In this document: positions 24,001 through 36,000 of the stretch, one piece after another | Layout: the number at the start of each line of letters is the position of its first letter | Numbering within the stretch: position 1 is the stretch's first letter | Assembly (NCBI RefSeq): GCF_023065955.2 | Contig: NW_026623008.1 | Coordinates: 873,001 to 937,000, forward strand | Direction of reading: 5' to 3' | Origin: Ursus arctos | Lineage: Eukaryota; Chordata; Mammalia; Carnivora; Ursidae | Length of the DNA: 64,000 nucleotides | Program-made: the position numbers and the translations under genes | Notes under the pieces: generated by a model | The model's database searches: none | What the model was told of the DNA's origin: nothing | The model's input: only the letters and a program-made list of their open reading frames with translations

Positions 24001-27000
24001 TGCAGCTCCTGAGAAACCACGAAACCAGGCCAGCAGCCTGAGTGGGGCTGCGCTAGGGGAGATAGGGCTGGAAGGGTCTGTGCTTTGAGGCCCAGGGGAG
24101 GCCCCACCTGCTGGGGTGTGGATAGCAGGGTGTGGAGGGAGGGCTGGAGCCCCCATTTGAGGGGGAAGCCCAGGGAGGGAAGCAGCTTGGCTAACCGTGA
24201 TGGCCATGCCTCCCAGGGCATAGGGGCTCGAACCCTGGAGCGCCACCTCGCACTCACCGGTTCTGGGCTTCCAGCTCCTGGCACCGGCGTTGATGGAAAA
24301 CGTGCTTGAAGGCGTCCCCACCTTGGGCCAGAATCATGTCCTTCTCGGCTTGGGCCTTCTGCTCAGCCAGCTCTGCCTTGGCTTGGCCCCACGCTTGAAA
24401 TTTCCGGAGTGTTTCCTTGGGAATAGAGAGCAGTGAGGGTGTGGCGTTGGCACATGCGTGTGCACACACACCGGAACTTTCTAGTGCACGGGTGATGTTA
24501 CATCAGCTCTGAGACGCCTGAGGAGATGCTTGCAGAGCCCTACCCCCTCACCTGGCCCCGCCCACCTGCTGACGCACCCTCCTTAAGATCCTCAGGGGCT
24601 TCCCGCAACCTGAGTGCACTGTCTTCCGTGGCTCCGCACGACTGGCCGCTGGCCTCTGCCCCCTGGCTGTTTCTTGGACATGCTGGGCTTTCCTCCAAGA
24701 GGCCTGCTCTCCTTGCCTCTGAGCCTTTGCAAATGCTATTCCCCTTCTTCCCCTCTCCATTTTCCAGGCCTAACTGCCACACCCCAGGCCCCAGGGGGGG
24801 TGTCACTTCCTCCAGCAAGATCCTGGACCCCTGCCCACAGCCTCACCAAACCCTGGTCCTCCTGGAGCCTTGTCATCACTCCTCCCATGGACCTGCCCAT
24901 GAGGACAGGTCTGTGAGCTTTCTTGCCGCCTGGCTAGGCACCTGGCTAGTGCCAGCACGGACCCGCAGGCAGCAGATCCTTGGGGGAGCGACTGAGTGCT
25001 GAGTCTGAGGACACGGGACTCCCGTCCAGAGGAGCAGGGATTCAGGCCAAGCGGTGTGCAGGTGTGGACCCCTGCCTGGAAGGACACACGCCTGCCTGGA
25101 CAGGCTCCTGGAGGATTGCGTGGGGCCCTACGGGTGTCAGGAGGCTCTCACACTGTCCCTCCAGGATTGCAATGTGCCCTGCGGGCAGGGGTCGCTGACG
25201 GCCATGAGCCAGGGCGCCTACCCTGTTGGCGGTGATGCTGTTCTTCAGGGCCAGCACCGCGTCCATGCGCCTCTTCATGTGCGCCCGGGACTTCATCTCC
25301 TCCTGCCTCTCCTGTTCGCGAACTCTGGAGGAAGGTGCAGGGTTCACCGGAAGTGCCAAGGTCATCGTCATGCACGAGCACAGAACTAGAAGGAGCCTGG
25401 GGGTGGGTCATGTCGGCCACGGAATAACAGAATGTGGTGACATGACAGGTACATGTCAAGAGCTGTGTGGAGCGTCTGTTACACGGAAACGTTGAAACAC
25501 GCTTCCCTGGACTGGAGGCTCCTGCCATCTATGGTAGGTCCTCTTCTGACAAAGGCAATCAGCTCAAAACTAAAAATACAGTTTGATTATTTTTTGACAG
25601 TAAGGTGATGATTTAATAATAAAATTGGGGAATTTTAAGACAAAAACAAAGGATCCATTCTTGTGTTTCTCCTCCAGGGTACCGATGGGAGGAGTGTGAG
25701 ACACTACCTTCTCAGGGAAGCCTTCAGGAACTTCACCGCGATCCTGTGGTTCCTCTGGGCATCTTCCACCAGCTTCTGGTGCCGGAGCCCGCGCTCCTTC
25801 TGGAGGTGCATGGACTTCCTGCAGCGGCAGGGGGCAGTGGGGACGGACACTCATGAGCGTCGGCTCTGGAGGGGCCACGGCCACCTGGGGAACAGGTGTC
25901 CCTAAGAGCCAGGCTGGCCAGGAGCGGGACACGGGACGGAGCGGGCACCACAGGCAGGACCAGGACCAAGCTGGTGGGGAGGGGAGGGTGAGGACCCCGA
26001 GAGTGACCAGGGACCTGGCTCCCACAGAAGCAGCAGAGAAGTCTGGCAGTGGATTGGCTGGGGTGGGGAGGGGAAGAGTAGCGGGACCTTGGGAATGAGA
26101 GGTCAGGAGATGGGGCCGCACCAGGGGAGCAGGAGTGGGTGTTCCCCTCACAGTGGGGCGGTGCCACTCAGGAGACCCCTGGTGGGAGCTGTCCCCCGGG
26201 AAGTGCAGGCACTGAGCCTCTGGGGCAGCCAGAGCAGGAATGGGAAGGAAAAGTGGACGTAAGGTCAAGGAGAGGGAGGGGTGGCACTGAGGACCCTGGC
26301 CAGGGGGTGGGCCACGGGTGGGGCTCAGGCAGACCCCCGAGCTGGCTCTGGAGAGCCCCCCCCACCGGCAGGTCCCTGCCACGTACCTGACCCTCAGCAG
26401 CCGGTTCCGCTCAGCCTTCTCCAAGGCCTCCTCCTCCCTGTGGAGCTGCTGGGCCGCCTGCGCATGGAAGCACTTCCTGCCAGCCACTGCCTCGTCCTGG
26501 GCAGACTTTTGGAGGTCCTCGAGCTGTCTCTCCTGGATCGCGATGTGCCACACGGTGCCCCTTCAAACAAGAGGCACTTTTGTTTATGATGGTGAAGGTG
26601 TTGGAGATCTGGGGCCGTGCCCTCCGCGGAGTGTCCACTCCAGGGGTCTGGGAGGGCCTGGACATCCAGTTTCGACAAACACCACGGAAGGTCAGCTCCT
26701 CCTCCTGGGAGCCCTCTGGGCCTGCGGCTGCTGGAGAGCGAGGCTCCCTCTTCACCTCAGCACCGTCAGCCCCTGCCCTGCTTGAACCTGGATCTCCACC
26801 TCCTGAGTGCTCATGGACACTCACCTGCACCTGCCCCCACCTGGCCGGAGGACGGGCGTGCCACTCTGAAGCAGGCCAGGGGCACAGGTGGGAGACGCTG
26901 CCTTTCAAGGGGGCCCCTGTGGCACTGGGACCCTACAGCCAGAGACAGGGCCCTGGGTAGCACAGGGCGTGGAGGGGAGGGGGGGTGGTTGATTGATGAT

Positions 27001-30000
27001 GGGGTCCCTCGGCCTGAAAAAGATGGGGGTCTTACTAAGGTCTCACTTTCTCCGAATAACCGGTGTGGTCAGAGACAGGTGACAGTGGAAGGAAGGTCAG
27101 AAGGCCAGAGACGCAGCTGGAGGGGGGGAGGGGGGGCAAGCTCAGGAAGGCGCGCGCCTCTAGCAGCTGGAAGAGGCAGGAAAGAAGTCTCCCTAGAAAA
27201 GAAGACAGCCCTGCTGGCTGCTTGGTTTTAGCCCCGTGAGGTCTGTGCAGGCGCCCGACCTTGGAACGTGAGGTACGTGCGTTCTGTCTGTGCAGCGACA
27301 GAAGGAACGCTACGGCTCTCAGGCTGCCGCCCCCACCCCTGCAGCGCCACACCCCTGCCTTGGGGGCTGACTGGGAAGCTGCCCGGAGCCTGCTGTTTGA
27401 GCAAAGCCCTGCCTGCCCCCCCCCATGACTGTCCTGTCCCTGGGCTGTGGGACCCCAGTGAGACAGAAGCTCGAGTCCAGGGATGCAGCGACCATGTGAC
27501 GTGGGCCACCTGTCATGAACCTCACGTGTGGCTCATCGTCTGTCTCCCATCACCACAGACACAGGCTCCCTGGGTGCAGCTTCTCATTTGTTCTAGTCAC
27601 TGACGAACCCTAAATGCTTGGACGGTGTTTGGCACGTACCAGGTTCTCAACTGTGTGTTGAATGAATAAGTGAGTGCCACTACCTGTCCCTGAGCCACAA
27701 ATGCAGGTGTCCCGCCGGCACCCCAGTGCGCACGAGAGCCCCAGGGAGGCCCGCCCCTCCCACACCCCTCCTCGGAGTCCCCGGCTCACGGAAGGCTCTG
27801 CCCAGCACACGGTCAGTGACACAGGAGGGCCCGAAGGCACATCCTCCCTGAGAGCAGAGTTGAGGGACCGCCTGTGGCGTCGCCGATCTGCAGAGACGCC
27901 CAGCAGCACCGGTGGTGTGGCTGGCGGCCCAGAGGCTGGCGGCATGGCTTAGGGAGGTGCCAAGCAGCTGGACTTCTCAGAATGGGCCCAGAGCGTGAGG
28001 ACATTAGGACCCCGCTTGAGAGAATGCTGCTGTGAGTGAGGTGGGCCGGCTAGCCACACAGACTCGGCCCCCTCGCTGAGCGCCCAGTCAGCCCGCAGCG
28101 GAGAGCAGCCAGGCCCCGCGCTGGTGCACGCCCTTCAGGACCCAGATGTCTTCCACTGGGGCGGGCGCAGGGATCTGTGCCCTTGGGAACGGTCACGTCT
28201 GCTGGACACAGGGCTTCCTTCTTCACCTGTGTCCTTGTCACTGCTGCGATTCTCTGAGGAGGCACAGTGCTCGGCTCACCACGCATCACCGTGGCTTCCG
28301 CACAAAGACGTACTTATACAGACGAAAGTGCCGAGGTGGGGTGAACGCTCAGTCCATCACTTGCCAGGCGCCGCACAGGCACAGCAGCTGGGTTTGCCAG
28401 GGAACGGCAACTCGAGACTCAGGACGAGGCGGCCAGTTCCCAAGATGACAGCCGTGACCCTGCCTCCTGAATGGACACCGCTGGGCAGCCCGCACCCACC
28501 GGATCTCACGGTTGATCCAGATGTGACAGAAGTGATGGTATGTCACTTCTGAGATGACACAGGGGGTTTTGCTTTGCTACTGCCCCTCTCCCTCCACACT
28601 GGCTCGCCCGGGGGCTCAGTGCCCTGTGGTGAGCAGCCCTAGGGAGAGGCCCGTGTTGGGGAGAAGTGAGTGAGCCTGGAAGCTGATCCTCCATCCAGCC
28701 CAGTGAACCTTCAGATGCTGCTGCCTTGGCTGACATCCTCATGGGAGACCTTGAGTCAGAACCCCTCAGCTACACTGCTCCCAGGTTCCCGACCGTCTAG
28801 GAAGGCTGAGGTAATGCTTGTCATGTTCAACTGTGGATGTACCAGGTTCCTGCTACACCCAAGAACACGGATGCACCAAACCCCGCTACACACAAGAACA
28901 CGGATGCACCAAACCCCGCTACACACAAGAACACGGATGCGCCGGACCCCGCTACACACAAGAACATGGATGCGCCGGGTTCCCGCTACACACAAGAACA
29001 CGGATGCCCCGGACCCCGCTACACACAAGAACACGGATGCTCCGGACCCCGCTACACACAGGAACACGGATGCTCCGGACCCCGCTACACACAAGAACAC
29101 GGATGCGCCGGACCCCGCTACACACAAGAACACGGATGCCCTGGACCCCATTACACACAAGAACACGGATGCGCCGGACCCCGCTACACACAAGAACACG
29201 GATGCGCCGGACCCCGCTACACACAAGAACACGGATGCCCCGGACCCCACTACACACAAGAACACGGATGCCCTGGACCCCACTACACACAAGAACACGG
29301 ATGCCCTGGACCCTGTTACACACAAGAACACGGATGCCCTGGACCCTGTTACACACAGGAACACGGATGCCCCGGACCCCGCTACACACAGGAACACGGA
29401 TGCCCTGGACCGTGTTACACACAAGAACACGGATGCCCTGGACCCCGCTACACACAAGAACACGGATGCGCCAGACCCCGCTACACACAAGAACACGGAT
29501 GCCCCGGACCCCGCTACACACAAGAACACGGATGCCCCGGACCCCGTTACACACAAGAACACGGATGCCCTGGACCCTGTTACACACAAGAACACGGATG
29601 CCCTGGACCCTGTTACACACAAGAACACGGATGCCCTGGACCCTGTTACACACAAGAACACGGATGCCCCGGACCCTGCTACACATAAGAACACGGATGC
29701 CCTGGACCGTGTTACACACAAGAACACGGATGCCCTGGACCCCGCTACACACAAGAACATGGATGCGCCAGACCCCGCTACACACAAGAACACGGATGCC
29801 CTGGACAGCGCTACACACAAGAACACGGATGCGCCGGACCCCGCTACACACAAGAACACGGATGCGCCGGACCCCGCTACACACAAGAACACGGATGCCC
29901 CGGACCCCGCTACACACAAGAACACGGATGCCCTGGACCCTGCTACACACAGGAACACGGAAGCATCTGGGAATCTGACAAGCCAGGACCTCCAGTGTTT

Positions 30001-33000
30001 TGGCAGCTCTGGTAAAGACCACTGCCCAGCTGCGTGCTGGTTGGTGAGCCCGGCCTCAGGGCCAACCGTCTAGCAAGGGCCACGTAAATGCTGGTCGTCC
30101 TTCCTGACCTACCATCCTGGCCACTTTCTCTCCTCCCCTCTTCTCACTAGATGATGGGGAGGGTGTTGTGCTTTCGCCCGCGGGAGCCAGGGGGTCAGAC
30201 TGGACTGTGCGTACCTTACAGGAAGGATGGCTTACAGACTGATTCCTGGCCCCCAGACTTGCCGTGGGGGGTGGGCAGCTGTGGTTCTTCCAGCGGACGG
30301 GTGGCTGGTGGCCGATGCCCTGTCCCAGTCCTCTCTGGGCCCTCCTGCATGTTTCCCAGAGGCCACCTGGCCAGCGCCTGGGGGAAGGGGCCACTGTGCG
30401 GGGGGAGCAGGACCCGAGGGACACGAGGGATCTGACGCCCTCCTAAATCCCTTTCTTGCTTCAACTAGCTGGAGGCAATGTTGACGTTTACCACCTGGTC
30501 TGCAAAATACTGAAGACAATGCAACAGTCTCTTTTCTGGGGCATGCTTTTACAAAGGTTGTGAAACACTTAAAAAAATTTTTTTTTAAAGAGAGAGAGTG
30601 CGAGCAGGAAGGGGTGGAGGGAGAGGGAGAGAGAGAGAGAATCTTAAGCAGATTCCCCATTAATCGCAGAGCCTGAGGCAGGGCTCCAGTTCGACCCTGA
30701 GATCATGACCTGAGCCGAAATCAGGAATTGGACATTTAGGAATGCCTGGGTGCCTCAGCTGGTGAAGTGCCTGCCTTTGGTTCAGGTCAGGATCCCAGGG
30801 TCCTGAGATCGAGTCCTACATCGGGCTTCCTGCTCAGTGAGGAGCCTGCTTCTGCCTCTGCCTGCCGCTCCCCCTGCTCATTCTCTCTCTCTGTCAAATA
30901 AATAAAATCTTAAAAAAAAAAAAAAGAGTTGGCTGTTTAGCTGACTGAGCCACCCAGGCACCCCTGAAACACTTTTTAAAAATGGTGTTGGCAGTTCTTC
31001 GGAAGCACAAAGCAAGAAAGGGGAAAAAGGAAAAGAGCATTTCATAGTTCTTAAAAATGTAAGCAAACATGGAGAAAGTGGGAGACATTTAAAAAAGGTG
31101 AAGTCTTAGCCTTTCAATGATTTCATTTAACGAGCTCCTTCCAATTTCTTGGCAGCTTCAAGGTCAAGCACGCGCAGCTTCAAGGGCAGTGACCCGCCGC
31201 CGGCAGGAAGGGCCCGTCCCGCTCCCCCCCCCCCCCCCCCCCCGACTCACTCGCTCTTCTGCAGCAGCGCCTTGATTTTCGACTGCAGGTCTCTCTCGTT
31301 GTCCAGCTCCATGCACAGGCGTCTGGACACCGCCTGGAGGCGGCCCACAGCTGCACTGCTGAGGCACAGGGGCAGGGGAGCAAGGGAGGTGGGGGGCAGT
31401 GTCAGCCTGGCCCCGAAAGAGCCCCCTCCGGCCGCCACCCAGGGGCCCTCCCAGGGCCACCTTCCCCTGGCTTCTTCATTTTCCTGAGAGAAATCTGTCC
31501 AAACCAGCCAGCAGGGCGGCAACGGGTCTGACGTCCTAGGCCCACTGCTGGCTGCTTGGCTGGGCATAGAACTCGCTAGACAACCCTCCCTGGTCACGCC
31601 ACTGCCCACTCCCCTCCCAGGGTCGGGGAGCTGGTTCCCCTGGCTCCAGCCTGTCGGCGCTGCAGGCCCATCGAGATCCAGGAAGGACCCAGCACACTCG
31701 CCCCACGACTGCAAGCAGCCAGGCGGCCGAAAAGCCAGCGGGAGACTCTCTAGGTTCTGAGCCCACTCCGCATCTCATGTCGTTCCCCTCTTGCGTCCTG
31801 GAGTTGGGGCTGGCCAGTGCACTACCCAGTCATCCTAACTCCCAGGTGTGTTCCGAGATAAAGACAGGGATGCTAGGATGAATGGGGTGGCCGGTGGGGA
31901 CCACCTAGGCTGCATGGACAGCCTAGGATGACACTGATCACAGGACCTGTCTGTGTGGATACCATGGATCAGGACCCCAGACACGTACGCTTGGGGAGTG
32001 GGTTTCGAGCAGCTGGTCAGTCTGGCCATCATTTTGAGACACCCGACCTGCTGGGTCCCATCGAATCAGGTGGATTTCAAAATCCTACAAAAGAGCCTGT
32101 CTCTCCCTGTGGGGGCCTGGGCTGCAGGCTTCATGAACACTATCTGGCTCCTGGTCCTGTCTGTCCTGTGGCCCTCAGGACTCCAGCCTCCAGTGGCCAG
32201 GAGCCCCTCTGCCCTCCTGGGGCCAGTGGGGCCCGGCATGCGCCTCTGTGGCTGGCGTCTTCCCTCTCCTGGCAGCAAGTGGAGCAGCTGCATTCAGACT
32301 CCAGCTCCGAGCACCAGGACCAGAGTCCCACTGCGTCCCTTCTCAGCACGCTGACCTTGGGCAGGTCACTCAGTGTCCCGAAGTCCCTCCAAGGGCTGCT
32401 GTAAAATTACAGGGCTGAAGTGCGTGGACGCCATCTGGCTCACGGGGGGATCTCAGGGTGCATCTGTGGACGCCAGCCCTGCGTGCATGGGGAGCTCCCA
32501 GCTGGTGTGTCCGTGCAGTAGCCATGCAGGCATCTGACCCCCACGCCTGCCCTGCCCTGCCCCCTAGTTTTGGTAGAGGCACCACCTGGCTGGTGGTTCA
32601 AGGCAAAGCCAGGCCTGACGTTTCTTCCCCTAAGCCCACTGGTATCCCTGCACTGTCCCCACAGAGTGGCCCTTCTGTCTGGGCACCCCTGGGGCTTTGC
32701 ACATCCTCACCCCGCAGAATGTTCTTTCCTGGTCACTGCAGGCAAGTTGTTTTCGTCACTCAGGTCCTAGCCTGGAGGTAACTTCTCAGGAGGCCTCCCT
32801 GGCCACCTGTCTCAAAGTGATCACCCCCTCTGACCTCACGGCCGTCAGCTTTCTTGTCCCTGTGATCAGCGGTTTCTTTGTTTCCATTTTGGGTTGTGTC
32901 TGTTTCCCACGCAGGAAGGCAGCTAGCCTGCTTTCTCGTGTACCTCAAGGCCGTAGGTGTTAGTATAGATCGTAGTTTGGGTGGGACTAGATGCCGCTCT

Positions 33001-36000
33001 GTTGCACTGCATGGGTGAGCCCCGACCGCCTGCCCCCTTGGCGCCCAGCGCGCATGACCTACGTGTTGTTGGCCTCTCTTCCCGCAGCCACCTCGGCCGC
33101 CACACTCGCTTGCTGTTTGGTGATGAGATCCATCCTCTGGCGGCAAGCACGCAGCTCTCCTCTGAAAGTAAGCCAGAATCTGGATGAATGGGTCTCTGGA
33201 ATCCAGTCTCTCTGCATGCTCCCCCCAGGTGCCTCTGTTACCCATCTTCAGAAAAGGACAGAGGGGCTCAGGGCAGGGCGAGGTCCAGGCCCTCAGAGAC
33301 CATGTTGGCATTTCCCTCCAGCTCCCCTGACCCAGGCCAGAGGCTGAGGTGACATCATCTTTCCAGGGATTTCTCACACAGTCAAGCTGCATGATCAGGG
33401 TCTTGGACATCTGCTTTCTGAAAGCACCTGTGTGGCCTCAGCCAAAATGAGAATTAATATGAACCAGTACAAATGACTGACCTCAGGTGTGTCAAGGGCA
33501 CGGGGGAGAGGCCTAGGAGCGATGTACACAGGGCGCACGGCTGTAGCCTCTCCCCAGTGTTCTAGAACTCACAGACCCAACAGGACAACCACCCAATGTG
33601 TGGACGTGGATTGAATCCCGATTTGAAACTCTAGCTCCTGCGATTAAAACAGCAGAACCAAACTAGCTCCATACGACGTCTGGAGGACACGCCGGGAACT
33701 GCCATATGGACGGGTATGCAGTGGTGGTAGGGAGATGTCCGTTTTCTTAGGGGAAGTAACTGAGCCAAGGTTCTACACAAGGAAGTTTTTGTATTTTTAG
33801 TATTTAGGAGTAAAGTATTGCGATTTCTGCAATTTGTCTGCAAACAACTTAGCAAAAAGAAATCACATAAAGGCACAGAAAGAGAGAGAAATGACAGGAA
33901 AAGGTTAACAGTGGTGTACGGGGGACAGCTATAACCATTTCCAAAAGTTCCCGACTTTCTGTATGTTTGAACTTTTCTTCACAGACATTTGGGAAGCACG
34001 CTGAATCAGTGCTAGTGCTGATGGAGCTTGAGGGGCCTGTAGGGCCGGGACTGGCCACACAGACCGGGCACCAGCCAGGCCGGCCCAGCAGGAACAAAGA
34101 GGACACCTTCTGCTCGCTTTACGCGACAGCCCAGAAGGCAGGAGGAATTCTGTCCATTAAGGATGGCCAAGGCCCTGCTCCGGGGCCTGTGCGGTCAGCA
34201 GGGTCAGAGGACTGGCCTGGCCAATGCCTCCTGTTCACAAGGGTCGTCCCGCCCACTGCCGCTCACCCCGCCCACCGTCCTGCCACGCCCACTACGCCCA
34301 CCACTCACCGCCCTCAGCTCTCTCCGCCCACCATCGTCCGCTCCAGCCACCGCTCACCCAGCCCATTGCCACCCTGCCCCGCCCACCACAGCTCACCCCC
34401 ACTGCTGCTCATCCCACCCACCATTCCGCCCCACCCACCGCTCTCCCCGGCCCATCACAGCTCTCGCCCTATGGCCCCGCCCATCACTGCTCGCCACGCC
34501 TACCACATACCACGCCCGCCTCCACGGGTGGCGCTCACCGTTGCTCCCCCCGGCTCCGCCCGCCACCCACACCGCTCACCACTAACTTGGTTTTCTCTTC
34601 TTTTTAAATTTATTTGAGAGAGAGAGAGAATAAGGGGAAAGGTGGGGGGAGGGCCAGAGGGAGAGGGAGAAGCTGATTCCCACCGAGCACCACCGAGCAC
34701 TAAGCAGGTGACCTGGGAGTAGGTGGCGGGCGGGTCCCTGGCAGTGTGAGAATTGATCCCAGGACCCCGAGATCATGACCTCAGCCCGTCAGAAGCTTAA
34801 TTAACTGAGCCACCCAGGAGTCCCTCACCTGGTTTTCTGAATGAAAAGCTCTTTCTCTTCGCGCAGCTTCTCTAGGTGGCTCAAGGTCTTTCGCAGGTGG
34901 CATGCCTGGAGTCGATCTGGGATGGCTGTTTTCTTCTTACTTATATCAGCATCAGTGTTGTGCTCTTTCTCTGGGCTTAATGTAGAAAGGACACCAACTG
35001 CCCTCGCAGCCCAGCTCCACCTTTCTGCAGAGGATGCCCAGGCTGGGGTGGGAAGAAGCAAGCTGCCCACCCAGATTAATTACCAGAGGCATCCCGAGTC
35101 AGCACTGTTCCCAGCTTCTGGAGGAAGAAATTCAACCTCAAACTCTGGATTCTCTAGTTCGTCTCTTTCTAGAAATCAAGGCAAGAGAAAAAAACAAAAA
35201 GCAGATATAGACATTCAAGTCTGAAGCACTGGTATAAATCTAGACAAGCTCATACTGATAGGCAACAATGCTGATGGTGTCTTAGAACAATGGTTCTCAA
35301 AGTGTGGCCCAGGGAACCCTGGTGGGAGTGCCTAAAACCCTTTCAGAATGTCTGCAAAACCAAAAACTATTTTCCTAATAATACTAAAACATCATTTGTC
35401 TTTTTCACTCTCATTTCTTAAGTGTACAGTGGAGTTTTCCAAAAGGCCACATGATATATAATATCACAACAAACAGATGCAGATATGAGAATCCAACTGT
35501 CTTCTGATAAACCAGATTCTTTCTGTTACATATAATAGGTTCAGTTTTGCTAATTTAAGTGAATAAAAACAAAAAATTTTCTGCTTTAATATTTAATACA
35601 GTAAATATTAAAAGATATAATCAACATAAAAGCTCTGGTTCTTCAAGAATTTTTATGAACGTAAAGGGGTTCTCTGACAGAAAAGTTTGAGAAATTTTGT
35701 CTTAGATACTCTCTGTAGACTTCCAGCAAAACATGGCCAATGGAACTATCCAACAGCATATGTTGCCACTCCTTCATTAAACCTCAGTGAAAATTACTGG
35801 AAAGGAATTAAAAAAGGCATCAATGCAAATCACAAGAAATACGGTAAAGAGAGTGGACAAGAAAACCCTATGGAATTTTAGAAGATGGAAAGGTGGGCAT
35901 TGATTTACCTCACCACACCCCACCATACCTCACCTTACCTCACCATACCTCATCTAATCTCACCTCATCTCATCTCACCTCACCTCACCATACCTCATCT

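Noticed and set aside
23158..24321. 387-residue minus-strand frame
   Set aside because: Pro/Ser/Gly-rich translation of a GC-rich intron. It overlaps exon 9 in the wrong frame.
25570..26553. 327-residue minus-strand frame
   Set aside because: It overlaps CFAP74 exons 6 and 7 but reads through the intron. It is in frame with exon 6 and out of frame with exon 7, and the spliced exons fit the family.
28838..29962. CRISPR-like array
   Set aside because: There are no unique spacers: the whole 33-bp unit repeats with small changes. The sequence is mammalian, with no cas genes.
28670..30073. 467-residue open frame on the plus strand (and 283-400-residue frames on both strands) over the 33-bp repeat
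   Set aside because: The unit is a multiple of three and free of stops in five frames, which explains all of them. There is no conserved flanking protein, and the array lies in a CFAP74 intron.
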